The notes under the pieces were generated by a model. The model had not been told where the DNA came from. It made no database searches and was given only the letters and a program-made list of their open reading frames with translations. Of a stretch of DNA of 64,000 nt, positions 23,495 through 35,200 are shown one piece after another (the stretch's first letter is position 1; every line of letters starts with the position of its first letter). Source of the DNA: Isoetes taiwanensis (lineage: Eukaryota; Streptophyta; Lycopodiopsida; Isoetales; Isoetaceae). Made by a program: the position numbers and the translations under genes. The DNA is taken from contig JAJEKV010000110.1 in the NCBI GenBank assembly GCA_021234155.1, positions 1,766,338 through 1,830,337 on the forward strand. Direction: 5' to 3'.

Positions 23495-26400
23495 TGTGAC
23501 GTTCCACATATTTATACGGTATACGTATAAATACACCGACACGTCAACCACTAAAGGTACGCCACCATGGGGTATTGTGTGACACTCCCTGCTAAACATA
23601 CGGCGCCCGGCCGTACACTCGGCAGGAAATCCCCCGTCCGGCTCAACAACCGCACAGGCCCTCCGTCTACCCCGCACTCTGGAAGCTCCGTAGTGCGGGA
23701 AGGGGACACGAAGGTGTCTTGCGCGCCCTTCCCCTATGGGCTCCTATCACAGCGGAAGCATAAACACGTCAGAACTAGCAATACAATACAATATGCTACC
23801 TCGAGGGTAGCTCAACAGCATATCCATAGATGCAAAGAACATAATCATATGCCATAAAACATGAGAGCTCCTACCCGTGGCTCCGACACGTAAGGCAGTC
23901 GACTGACTGGATAGGCCTCAAGATAGAGCAGACCGAGTCATAACAATGGCGGGGCTGGCATAAGACAATGGCTAGGGTTGACCACTCCATCCGCCCCTCC
24001 TGTGCATACTTTGCAGATGGGCTAGATCAAGCTGTGGCATGACTCTAACCTTCCGGATACGCAATCCCATGGCATCACCCATCGGGACTACTCCAGGTTG
24101 CATCTCCCTGGTCCGACGAGGTAGGAAGGGTTGCATCTCCCCTTCCCGGGGTCTAGAGGCTCCACGGGCGGCTAGAGAATCGTGACGACACACGATTCGT
24201 ACCCGACTGAACCCCCCAAAACAAGAGCCAAGCTGACACTTGCAACTCTTGAGAGGCAGGGCGACACCATTGCCCCAGGAGGTGTCGGACCCATGCTCGG
24301 CCCACACGAAGTGACCGACCATAAGCCTAGCCCACTGTGGGATCCCCCGAAGCCCCCACTCGGCAGGGATCCACCCTCCATCTTGCCTCTAGCCCCGTTG
24401 TGTGGTGCTGAGTCACATCATAGCTTCCATAGCCCGGTGGGTTCCTATGCACATGCCGCAACTAATAGGAACTAAGGGATCTACACTAGGAGCATCCTAC
24501 ATATGGCCCTAGGTCTCTACCCCCCTTCCCAACACAAGAGGAACAACATGATCAACCATCATCACATAATCATCATGACAATATCTTATGAACATCTCAA
24601 CCTAATCATACATATCTAACTATCAGTTAGGGTTCCTTGATTAGGGTTCAAGATGTTCAACAAAGGATCTAGGGTGGCTCTACTCTAGACACAAAATACT
24701 ACCCCACCTGGAATACTAACTTCCAGATGAACTAACACGAACTCTACTCAACCTACCTCCTCCGGAAGCGCTTCCTCCCATCCCTGGCGTCTCCATGCTC
24801 CTTGACGAGGTTCGAAGACTTGCTCCCTCAACGATCATACACACCTTCCAGGGGCTGCTGCTCCAGGCTAGGCTGTGACGAACGATGCTCGAAACGGGGT
24901 TTCGGGCACGTAGATGAGAGTTCAGGTGCTAGGTCAGGAAAAGAGGTCTAGGGTTAGGGTTAGAGCTAATATAGGTGTGGGTCCACATGGGATGCCACGT
25001 GGCACCACTAGGATGAGGCCGTGTGGCGGTTGCCCAATAGGATGAGGCCATGTGGAAATGGGCCTTATCCTAAGGTTATCTAAGTTAAGTAATTAACTTA
25101 GATGTGCACCCCTTGCCACTTTCTAAGGCATACAAGGCTACCTAGGTAGACTTGTATGGTGACGGGTCCAGGAATATACGTATTTATAGCGTATATTCCT
25201 CTGGAACGTCACATATTGTAACCTAGGGGGTTGACCTAAAAGGGATTTAATTAGCTATGAATCATTAAAGATAATAACCTATAATCTAGGGATTAATACT
25301 AAATGGGTTAATTAGGTTAACTAATGCTTTGGGAAGGCGCCACCTGGCCCAAATCGATTGGCCAGCATGGGGACTTCCAAATTGGGTTGTCAACCTGATC
25401 CTTATCCCTAATTGACTCCCAAAATTCGTCCAAAAGGAGCAGGAGCTGAGCGCCTACCCCTGCCAAGCCTAGCGCCACCATACCAAGCACTTTTACCTGT
25501 GTAGCTGAAGCTGAGCACCAAGACCCAGGAAGATGGATGCATCAAACGATAACGGGTCCAGCCGGAACTCAGGTGGGTGGCTAGGATAGCCTGTAAATTC
25601 TAGAATAACGCCCCTGTTGGGCACTGGTTGTGTTTGTTTCTCTGTTCTCTCTGTGCTTTACTTGTAGGAACTAACCCTTGATTGTAAAGGTGAGTTCTCT
25701 TCATTTCTGATTCTGGTCTTGCTCTTAAAGGATGGATTGATAGTTCTTTGCATAGTATTACTCTTGAAATGGGGGAATTACACGGGGGTAGAGACCTCTG
25801 AGCCCATTTATTGTAGTATGCTCCTAGACAGAGCCCTGTATTATCCCACTATATGCGGCCTGTGTACAAGAGACCACCGGGTCATAGATGCTATGGATTG
25901 GCTTCGCACCAAAGAAGGGACGCAGTGTTGAAGTGGGGGTGGGGTCTTGCACGAACATAAAAGGCTCCTGAGACTCCTACAGTGGGCTAGGCCTGATAGC
26001 CGGTCACGTAGAGGGCCGGGTATGGGTTTGACACTCCCTGGGTGTAGAGGTGTGATCCGTATGGAGCATCTTGCACTTTGAGTAGATTTAGGGTGAGTAA
26101 GTTGGGTATGAATGCGGGGGTCGCTGATGCGGCACGTATTCTCTAGCTCACCCATGGAACCACTGTGATCCTGGAAGGGGACACTTCCCTGACCTGCCTC
26201 ATCGGACCGGGGCGTCATGAACCCTGGAGTAGGCTCAGCAGGGTGATACCTCGAGCCTGCGTCTCCGGAAGGCTATAGCGAAGCCATAGCGTGAATCGAC
26301 CCATCTGCAAAGTGTGCACAGGAGGGGCGGATGGAGTGGACAACCCTAGCCGATGTTCTATGCCAGCCTAACGCCGTGTTATACCTGCCTCGCTGATCTC

Positions 26401-26763
26401 TTGAGGCCGAGCCGCCGCCTATCCTCACAGCTGTGAGTCCGAACCGGGTAGAACCTGGGGTTTGGGGTGTTTTCTTAGTTTAGATGCATATTCTTTGCCG
26501 TTGGTATTTGGATGGATGCGCCACCCTTCGTGGTGGCTATTTATATATGACTTATGCTGTGTGCTAACATGTATTCACGCTCGCTGACGTAGGAGTCCCA
26601 CCGGCGTGGGCGAATGACACCTCCCAGTGTCCTTCACCAGGCATCTCTATAGATGGCCGGGATAGACGGAGGGCCTCGCCGCGGGCGATATATGGTCGCC
26701 ATGGGAGGGAAAGTCCCCGCATGTATACGGCCGGGGTCGATATATATATTGAGAGCGTCCACA
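23495..26763 (+). repeat. 5' LTR of the chromovirus, split by a solo LTR
   Basis: Parts 23495-23577 and 25214-26763 match the 3' LTR at 61910-63547. The last ~250 bases differ more, with several small indels in a GC-rich tract. The LTR begins with a palindromic tract (TATTTATACG...CGTATAAATA). Frames inside it are not coding. Confidence 0.9.
23578..25213 (-). mobile_element. solo LTR inserted in the 5' LTR
   Basis: Begins TGTGACACTCCC, ends GGAACGTCACA, and is flanked by the 5-bp duplication TATTG (23573-23577 and 25214-25218). Deleting one copy plus the LTR restores the sequence seen in the 3' LTR. Blocks such as CCGCCCCTCCTGTGCA show that it is the same LTR superfamily in the opposite orientation. 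No internal region remains, so it arose by LTR-LTR recombination. Confidence 0.92.
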
Positions 26764-26765
26764 GT

Positions 26766-26776
26766 TGGTATCGAGC
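26766..26776 (+). promoter_or_regulatory. primer-binding site (tRNA-iMet type)
   Basis: TGGTATCGAGC starts two bases after the LTR end and matches the common plant TGGTATCAGAGC site with one base missing. Confidence 0.75.
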
Positions 26777-27377
26777 ATGGTTACGGGAAGCCAAACTATT
26801 GTGACCGGGCCACATACTAACTCGTTAGATCGTTAGCTAGTGAGTGAGGATTTTTGGAGTGGTATGAGATTTTGGTGGTGTAAGTAGATGTTGTCATGAT
26901 TGATTTAACGTGGTCTAAGTATAAAATTGGTATGCCTACCCGGTGCGAAACCCTAACCCTAAGTGGCGGGCAGGGGGTACCCGGGTGTTGCTGGCGACGG
27001 TGGCGACCTCGAGGTAGGGGGTGCCCGCCACCAAAAAAAAAAAAAAAAAAAACCCTAACCCTAAGTGGCGGGCAGGGGGTACCCGGACGCCGCTGGCGCC
27101 CGTAGCAACGTCGAGGTAGGGGGTGCCCGCCACCTCGAAAAACGTGTTCCGCCACTTTTTCCTTTTAAAAATTTTTAGGGTTAAAATTTCAAAATTTAGT
27201 AAAAGTAACTTTTTCTTCCATTTTTTTCCTAACGCCTAGTGCTCCCTTGAGCTCCGCCTAGCCTCCATAGCCGCCGGAACTGGAAGCTTCTCTCCGCCAT
27301 AGCCAGACCTCGTCCCTTACCTTTCTTTCCCAAGCGCCCACCCAGCGCCCACTTATTCACGATGGAGGCAGTCACAG
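26777..27377 (+). other. leader with duplicated GC-rich block and telomere-like motifs
   Basis: Two direct copies (26949-27032 and 27051-27134) of a block starting AACCCTAACCCTAAGTGGCG and ending GGTGCCCGCCACC, separated by a run of about 20 A. Each copy can fold, since TGGCGGGCA pairs with TGCCCGCCA. A further telo-box (TTTTTAGGGTTAA) lies at about 27174. The leader runs into the H3-like frame; a possible ATG is at 27361, one base out of frame. Confidence 0.6.
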
Positions 27378-28715
27378 GTGTACAAGCGCAAGCCCCGTCA
27401 TTCTCAAACTCCTATAGAGTCTCTAATGGCCGAATTGCTGCCACGACAAAACCCATCGCCAGAAGAGGAGGCAAAAACTGAGGAGATACTGGAATATTTT
27501 GTTAAACGTTTCTACGAAGGAGTTAGGATACCATACCCGCTCTTCTGCTATAATGAGCGCTTTGTATTTAAGCTCAACGCCATCCGGGAAACCTGCATTG
27601 TAGTTGAACAGGAGGATGGTGTCCAGAAGTATACACGGTTCTTTCCGCCAGGAGGGGATGAACAAGCTGAAGACGAGGCCCTACAAACACAGGCCCAAAA
27701 CAGCCTGCAAATGGCCCAAGAGGCGGACCTACAGTGGCTTGCATCTGATGACCCAGCTTCAGGGTACCGCTACCTGGGAAACGGGATGTGCCTCTTTGAT
27801 GGGGGATCCTACACCCTCCCATCTTTTTCATATGAAGAGGAGACTAATCGTATTCTCTGGGAAGCGGGAACACCCCCATTCTTCATAGATCAATTCCAGC
27901 GGGCTGTCGAGTGGGACATGCAAGGCAACCCTCCACGCTACTTCCTAGAACTTAAAAGAAGAACGGATATCAGGATAGCCAGGGAAAAGTGAGCAGAGGA
28001 GCAAGCCGCACTCCTGGCGCAATCACAGAGGGCAACGCAAGTGACAGAGGAGGCTGCTAAGCTTCGCGAAGATACTCTTCATGCACAGCAGCTAGAACAG
28101 GAGCAGCACAGGAAGAGAATGCAGGATGAAGCAGAGCAGAGGGCGAACGAGGTAACAGAGGCGGTAAAGGAGCGGTTGAGGAAAGAAGAGGAAGAACGGC
28201 ACAGGCAAGATCAGCCACCTCCAGAAGTCCCTGTTCCTCGCCGAAGATTGAAGAAGACACCCCGTAAATCGGGTGCTCAGTATAAGGATCAGCTCAAGGC
28301 TCGGGGTAGTATCGCTAAGGCTGCAGGGGATAACCGGCGAGATGAGATCATCCGAAAGGCCAGGCATCCGAGGACAGCTGGGAAAACTATTCCCGGAGCT
28401 CCACCCCAACCTAAGAGGAGGCATCGTTACAAGCCTGGTACCATGGCACTTAGGGAAATAAGGAAGTACCAGAAATCCACCGAGTTTTTGCTACGGAAAC
28501 TTCCTTTCCAGCGTTTGGTCCGAGAGATTGCTCAAGACTTCAAGACGGATCTTCGGTTCCAGACTCATGCAATTTAAGCACTCCAGGAAGCGGTCGAAGC
28601 CTATCTGGTGGCCCTCTTTGGCGATGCAAATCTATGTGCAATTCATGCCAAGCGAGTGACGATCATGACAAAGGACCTTCAGCTAGCACGCCGGATCCGT
28701 GGGGAAGGGCCATGA
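27378..28715 (+). pseudogene. histone H3-like protein with long N-terminal extension
   Basis: One frame of about 445 codons with two in-frame stops (TGA 27990, TAA 28575). Residues 1-200 are an unassigned acidic domain with several Tyr/Phe/Trp; 205-285 are Glu/Gln-rich coiled coil. A basic H3-tail-like stretch follows (TPRKSG ... RRHRYKPGT). From about residue 350 a histone H3 core matches canonical H3 at about five residues in six, with [32 protein letters not shown], then after [28 protein letters not shown] and LARRIRGE. Loop 1 has canonical length, unlike CENH3. Position between PBS and gag, sense strand, suggests a retrotransposon-encoded nucleosomal protein. Both stops could come from C-to-T changes (CGA, CAA). 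Confidence 0.9.
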
Positions 28716-28924
28716 TTATGTGAAACAACCATTTTGTATCTATGTAACTTGGTATATATATTATAAATACAAATTTTGTTTTGACTTTTTAGTCAGCGTA
28801 TGATTTTCTTCCTTTTATATATATGTATATTGAAAAAAATAATAATAATAAAACAAAATAAATAAATAATTACACATAATTAGCTGGCGCCTTGAACGCC
28901 GTGCCCGGAAGTTTAAAAGTAATT

Positions 28925-28945
28925 TTTCCTTTAGGGTTTTCATTC
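28925..28945 (+). promoter_or_regulatory. telo-box upstream of the H2A-like gene
   Basis: CCTTTAGGGTTTTC, about 60 bases before the ATG, is the reverse form of the plant telo-box AAACCCTAAA. A splice-acceptor-like TGCCGTCTGCAG also ends three bases before the ATG. Confidence 0.4.
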
Positions 28946-28996
28946 ACTTTCTTATTCCTTCCGTTTTCTTCCTCTTCCCATCTGCCGTCTGCAGTA

Positions 28997-30396
28997 ATGG
29001 ATTACGCTGGGCGCCTAGCATGGTACACGGGAGGCGAGCAATGGGATCCCCAGGTTCCCTACCCTCTCTTGGATCCCATGTTGCAGTGTACAGTCGCCCT
29101 CATCGACAACATGTGAGCACACCCTGATTACGAGACCTTCCTAGAGTTTTATGATGAGGAAATCCTGCCCCAAGCAGAGTTTTTCGGGGAGCCGCCTCAA
29201 CCCTATCTTCATAGGGATATCTTAGAGCACATGTTTGGGGATGATCGCCACAGTTATGATATTCTTAAGGGCATTCTCAGACGTGCTAAGCACGCCCCCA
29301 TTATTGACTGTGGCTCTAATGGGCTGTACTTTGAGGCCCAGTTTGCCCTCGCTCTTATTATGGACATGTATGTTGACGGTACTGACACGGCTTTAGAGCA
29401 AGCCAAGACCCCACTTCCTCCAGATCCTGAGGAGGATGATATGCCGATTTTGTAAGATGGAAGGAATTGGCCAAAGAGAAGCCTTTACCCCGTAGTAAGG
29501 GCCAAGCTCTTGTCGGCTTAAGCTCGCTTTCTACCATCAAGGTTGCGGATCAAGACTATTTGCTACTGAGCGACATTCAATGGGCGTATCAGCATATCGC
29601 CAATAAGGGCAAGCAAAAGACGGCTCATCTTCTCTATGAGCTGGCCGAGTATTGCCAGGGTCAGCATGACTTCATTGATTATTCTCGACCCGTCTATGTG
29701 CCGCAGATACACCAACTGCTCAATTATCAGCCTCTCGATGTTGAGTCTATCAGCACACTCTTATCCTTACGCCAGTTAATGATTCAGGGTATCCCGTCCT
29801 CCATTCCTGAATCGGTTTTTCATGCTACGGGGCCACATGTGCCCAACATCAACGATGTCGTCGTCAAGATCGAGGACGACCCAACCATGGAGGATCTATG
29901 TGATGAGAGCCAGTATGCTCAAGAGGAGGAAGATTTTGCCATGGAAGAAGAACTGCCCCAGAACTTGGAGTCTGAGTTGGCCTCTTCAACCCATCCGATG
30001 GTTCAGGGGTTGAAATGCCATATTACCCGATTCTTCTTGTCGGCTTTTACAAGCAGACAGGTTCTCTTCTTTGCTAAAGCAATTGCACCTGAAGCAGAGG
30101 CGGCTGTATGGGCACTCAGAGCACTTTCAACCACAACCGGCTATAAGAAGTTAGCTCCTAACCTTGAGCAGGTCATCCTGGTGAATCGTGACCTAGCCAT
30201 TGCAGTGTTTGACCATGAGATTGGTTCTTGGATGAACATGAGTCTGCTGGTTGCAGCGCCATTGGCTACCAACGTCCCTCCAGAGATAGCTTCATCAGCT
30301 GCCTCATCAGTTAATCCTAGTGTGCTACTCCTACAGCATCGACCAGAGCCTGAGTTTGACACCCAAGCACAGGATGTTGAAGGGTCGACCTCTTAG
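28997..30396 (+). pseudogene. H2A-like histone-fold protein with long N-terminal region
   Basis: About 466 codons from ATG 28997, broken by TGA at 29114 and a frameshift near 29450. Residues 1-300 are unassigned, with an acidic stretch (EDDPTMEDL, EEEDFAMEEELPQ) just before the fold. From about residue 337 the sequence follows H2A: GLKCHITRFF for GLQFPVGRxx, IAPEAEAAV for GAPVYLAAV, DLAIAVFDHEIGSWM for QLAIRNDEELNKLL, and, after a loop, SVNPSVLLL for the docking-tail motif NINPVLLP. Spacing agrees within a few residues. The acidic-patch residues are only partly kept. It lies next to the H3-like gene on the same strand. A homologue is at 54.0-55.3 kb. Confidence 0.65.
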
Positions 30397-30640
30397 TTCT
30401 AGTTTTCAAGCACACAATTGTATCTAGTTTTAAGTAATTTTGATTGCCATTACCTTTAATGGGCTATCACATAATCTATGTACTATTTTCTTATATATAT
30501 TCAGGACATTTCCTTATATTTTCTTGTACTGTTGAAAACCATTGAATTGTCTTTTCCCTTCAATGTTTAATTCTCTTCCTTAAAGTTGGGGTATAAGAAA
30601 ATCGTTCAATGTATATATATTTATCCCTGTCGTCTTGCAG

Positions 30641-31101
30641 ACGAGACACTCGAGGAGTATGAAGAACGAATTACCGACCTGATATGAAGGGATGATCCAG
30701 GGCCTCCCGAACAAGATTACGGCCAAAGATATGGGGAGTACCCGGAACGAGATGGTGACTATGAGATGGAGGAACTCGCAGAGTCAGAAGAGCCTTATGA
30801 TCCAGACAAGGGGATGGAGGTAGTTAACATTCTCAGGGAACGGGCCTTTGACGACCTGAAGCAGACCCTTCGCCGCACATGGGACTATTGGGATATGTCC
30901 AGGCACGAAGCTTTCGAGGATGCCAGCGACCACCTGTGGCAAATCTTCTATGCATTAAGGAGGTTTTTCAATCTCCTTATTGTTAGCCCCACCTGGGACT
31001 ACCAACCTGTTATCATCCAGGCCTGGGCACGTTACAAGCTCGTCAGAGCTGTACGTGAAAGTGTTCGCTATTCCATCCTGTATCCTTTTGCGAACCCCTA
31101 G
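30641..31101 (+). pseudogene. small helical protein, possibly H2B-like
   Basis: The exon opens after an acceptor-like CCCTGTCGTCTTGCAG. It is open to 31101 except for one TGA (30685, probably from CGA). The N-terminal ~50 residues are acidic; then come alternating amphipathic helices: LKQTLRRTW, DMSRHEAFEDASDHLWQIFY, a PT-containing loop and IIQAWARYKLVRAV. Helix lengths, S..A...S......IF..L and the PT...IIQ.x.AR..L pattern resemble H2B (GISSKAM..., PTITSREIQTAVRLVL), but identity is low. Without the adjacent H3- and H2A-like genes I would call it unknown. No other domain was recognised. Confidence 0.35.
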
Positions 31102-31370
31102 GTCCGGACCCCTCAGTTTTGTTTTGTTATGTTTCAGTGTGACTAAAAAAGTGGCCCATGTATAAAAATCCACTTGTGTATTACTTAACTTTAAGTTGAT
31201 AACTACCTTCAGTATGAAGTTCTTCAATGTAACCGTTGTTTTGACTTATAATCAAAATCTTTTCTCTTGTCTTCTCTTATTCACTCTTACTTCAGTACTA
31301 CCCAAAATGATCTTGTTGTGAGACTTGATGTTGATGAAATTCTGCTTATATCTTGTTATGCTCAATATAG

Positions 31371-31672
31371 ACGGTGCACGCAACGCCGGCTGGCAGGCAC
31401 CCTCGAATGCCAGTAGGTTAACCCCTGAGCAGGAACTTATATTGATGAAGAGGCAACTAGTTGAGTTGCAGACTTATGTGCTGAATGTAACCCACCGCAG
31501 CATACCCAGGAGGATGGACCGGAGTTACCTCCGTCACCGCCCCCACCACAGCAGCCTTCTGCACCTGAATCCAGTCCTGCACCCGTACCGAGGAGGCACC
31601 GTTCCAAACGTCATTGAGGCTCCTCTAGGGACAGTGCCACCTCCTCCCAGTAACTTCTGAGTCTTCTGAGTC
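31371..31672 (+). pseudogene. gag N-terminus of the chromovirus, before the nested element
   Basis: Begins after an acceptor-like TGCTCAATATAG. It has a short helical segment (LTPEQELILMKRQLVELQTY), then after a frameshift a Pro/Ser-rich part with PVPRRHRSKRH. It is cut at the target site ATCTG of the Tat-like insertion and continues at 42696. Confidence 0.5.
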
Positions 31673-31677
31673 ATCTG

Positions 31678-32245
31678 TGTTTGGGTCTAGGTTCGGGAAC
31701 TCCTGCAAGACAGCCCTCTGTGAGGACCCTTGGATCTAACAGGAGAATCCGGGGGACTATGTCACGCGGGATTTGCAAGAAAAGAACAAGAAGAAGAAAA
31801 CAGAACAGAAGAGAACAATGAGAGGAAAATGATAAGCTTCCTTGATATCAATGATGAACATACATGAGCTCTCGCAATCGAGAGAAGACTGAAGAGAGAC
31901 AAGACTCAAAACTCATCTAAAAACTCATGTGCTAGCTCTACTCATATATAGTACAATGGCCTTTGGCCCAATATAGACACTCTGACTGATCTCGGTGCCG
32001 ACTCCTAGAAGGAGGCCTGATTTGCAGGAATGTTGGCGGTGCCTCTTGAAGTGCCTAGAATCACGCTGACGCTGACGCGGGCGGTGACGGCCCGTCACTT
32101 GTCCGAAAGCGGCGCCTTGATAGGCCGCCGCTTGGTCTTCTCAAGGGGCCTTGGATGGCTGACCCGTGGGTTGATAGTGGATCCTTGAGCTTGACTTGGT
32201 CCGTCAGATGATGAATAGTCCCGCACAGGAGGCACAGGACTAACA
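31678..32245 (-). repeat. 3' LTR of the Tat-like element
   Basis: 568 bp, plus-strand ends TGTTTGGGTC...GGACTAACA. It matches 42141-42695 closely, with local differences near 32065-32110. Confidence 0.88.
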
Positions 32246-32249
32246 CCCC

Positions 32250-35200
32250 CCACCAAACGACTTTCGTGGTGAAGAAAAGGAGGAAGTGTTTCGAAGGCGG
32301 GGAAGCCATCGGGCGAAAGTGATCCTCACGGGAATGAGGACGGGCACCATTATGGTACTGGCCAATGAGATCCTGGCGTGTTTGAAGAGCAGGAGGAGTG
32401 TTGAGGCCAAGGGCAGGATCTGCATCAATGAGAAAACGAGATCGCACCATGTCTTCAAGGGCAGCATGGGCATCGGAAGAAACAAACTGACATTCCATGA
32501 GCAGCAGGAAAGTGGGTCAAGGCACCTTGTGGGGCATTCGGGGATAAAAAAAAATGGACGCCGATTTAAGGAGCTGAGCAAGATGCATTTTAGAGCAGCA
32601 CAAAAACACGCTTGAAGGTGGATGAAGGATCCGTGAGGTGGCGGCATTCTGCAAGAAGGTGTCAAGACCATGAAGCGCATCATCAGGGCATTGCCAACCA
32701 CGCTCATTAGCAATATAGATCCAATTCATGGTGTTATCAAGAGTGGCACCCTCCTCCCAATTGGAGCGGCGAACAAAACGGGATCCCACCGGAGATCCGG
32801 TCGAGATCCGAGGTGGAGTCCATCCAAAGATGACCATCCATGACCTTTGTCCAAAAGGGGAGATGCCAATCGAAGTCAGGAACTGGGGGCGGAGGAACAC
32901 CCAGGGAAGCATAGGGAGAGGGAACCATGCCCGTGGGCATGGGTTGCTGAGCCCGCCTCCCCGAATTCACCGACAAGGGCCGGATCAAGAGCTTTACACA
33001 AACGATCCCGCATGCGAGGCGGGGAGTTGAGAGTTGACGGGAGGGCTATCCCACTTGGTGAGGGACCGCCTTGCTATCCGGAAGAGCACGTGAATTGATT
33101 GTACCCCATGAGGTGTTGCATGTAAACTTGTGCATAGGGAAGATCCCGGGATGTCCCGTGACACGCCCTTATTTGTTGCAAAGACTTCCGCTTTGCCGAG
33201 AGGCAAATGATGAGCAAGCTCAGGCATGTACTCTTGATGAAGAGCGTGGGTCTGAGCATGATCAGCGAGATAGGGGTTGTTATCCTGAAGCAACCATTGA
33301 AGAGTGGGGTCACCCGAAAGTTCTGTCGTGGCCCATCCCGAAATCTCTCCTATGTATCACCCAGATAGAAATCATGAAAAATGTAAGCCATGGGCTGAAC
33401 AAGTCTGAAGGTGATGAAGTCCGGATCGTCGCAGTGAATGAGATCAAAGACCAAAAGGCACAAAACATAAACCTTTGTCTTCAATTGAGAGTTCGGGCCA
33501 GATCCGAAGAAAATCTGCAGTGCGTAGGTGAACATCCACGGGACCATCAGCCCCATGCCACCCGGAAGAAAGAGGTGGCGACGGGCAACCACATAATCCG
33601 GATAGCGAGGAAGAAACTGGGAAATCAACAAAAAGTGGCTAACGATGGCAATATAGCCCGTCAAGTTTGGTCGTGCCTCATCAGACCCGAATAGCGTTGT
33701 TGTAACCGTTGTTCAAGGTCGCGGATCCTCGTGGTCCTTTTCTAGAGGCGTGGATCGGGTCACGGACCCGTTTCGAGAAGTGTGGACTGTGAGGTGGATT
33801 GCCCAGAGCATTGAGTCGGAAACCGGCAATCTCCGCGTCATCAAGAATTTTACGTTTTGAACCAACGTAAGGCGATCTTGAGAGATGTGAGTCGTGAAGT
33901 CTGCGTGGAGAGCTGAGCCGCCGAGAGGCAATTTGAGCGCCACGGTAAGGTTTTGAACTTGAGTCTTTGTAATTGTCACAAAGCTCGGAGTACAAGGCGT
34001 CAAGCTTAGCTATATCTTTCTCTTTGTCACTCAGGAGAGTATCTTTGGACTTGTTTTGCTCCAATAAGTCCTGAATTTCGGATTGGAGTTGAGCCTGCTG
34101 ATCTGTAAGTAGGCTGGTCTGATCCTGTGCACTTTTGAGATCTATACGGGCCTGTAAGAGAGCTCCGTGCTTGTCTTGAAGTTGGGCCTCCAAAGTTTGA
34201 ACTTGTGCAGTGGCAGCTTGAAGGTCACGGTGAACCGCATCTGAGGCCGTCAGGGCCGTGTGAACTCCATTCATAAGAGCTTCTTGGGATTCTTGTAACT
34301 TTAGAAAAAGCGGCTTGAGCATCCCTGGCTGATCATCGATACAACGGTGACGAGGGTCTTTGTGGTGGTGGAGCCTGTTGTTGCCTGGTTTGCGATATTT
34401 GTGAGACATGGTGTGAACTGGAATGCTTGGATTCTGTAGCAGAGGAGGAGACAGTGACATGGGAGTGCGGAATTTTGACATGACCAGAGGAAGAAGGGCG
34501 TGAAGTGCCGACTTGGTGAGTCTGAGGAAGGGACCGCTGAGTGGAATCATGAGAATGAGGAGGTGTGGGAGGAAAGTAATGACGGATAATAGCTTGAAGG
34601 TGGCCTCCCACAGAAACTTCAGAAATAGAAGTGGCAGCCCGAAGACGGTCCACTTCTTGGAGAAGACGGTAGAAACAAACAATTGGGGCCAATCAATGTG
34701 GTGGGTTGAGCGCAGTAGCGTTGATGACCCACTTATATTATAGAAAGGTTTATTGATATGGGTGTTCTTGATAGAATACCAAAGGAACTGCGCGCCACGT
34801 AAACTTAACAAAGGTCTCATGGGGCTTGTCAATATTGGTCAGGCGATGCACATTTGCATGATAAGCAGGAGCACCAAACTCAGTGACATCGAGATCCTGT
34901 ATGGCAGACCAAGATAAACAAGGGGTTTGCAAAGGAATATGGAATACCTCAGAAATCAGGTGCTGAGTCAGCGAAATGGTGGTGCCATCGACCACTGTGG
35001 TGTTCCATGCGGGCTATTGACGATGTTAGCGATGAACCGCCTAACTGGTCGATTTGGAGCGGAAGTTCCATTTGAGAGAATTCAGAAAGTTTACGGCGCT
35101 GCGATCGCAGAGACGATCCGGGCCAACAAGGGCTTCCCGGAAAGTGGCGCCAAGAAAGATCTGACTCAAAAAGAGCGGTTCCTCGGGAGCAAAGAGCTTG

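Noticed and set aside
25719-26218. Protein-coding frames at 25719-25931 and 25841-26218 (also 62500-62999)
   Set aside because: They are at the same place in both LTRs and have no motif; chance frames in LTR DNA.
27990-28577. Stop codons corrected by RNA editing
   Set aside because: U-to-C or C-to-U editing of this kind is known in plant organelles, while this is a nuclear retrotransposon; decay is simpler.
27378-28715. Centromeric H3 (CENH3) gene of the host
   Set aside because: Loop 1 and the alpha-N/alpha-1 region are canonical H3 ([10 protein letters not shown]), there are two stops, and it lies inside an LTR element between PBS and gag.
28997-29460. H4-like fold in the N-terminal part of the H2A-like gene
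   Set aside because: A few residues (LRR, GL.[YF]E, EQA) agree with H4 but spacing and helix 3 do not; too weak to annotate.
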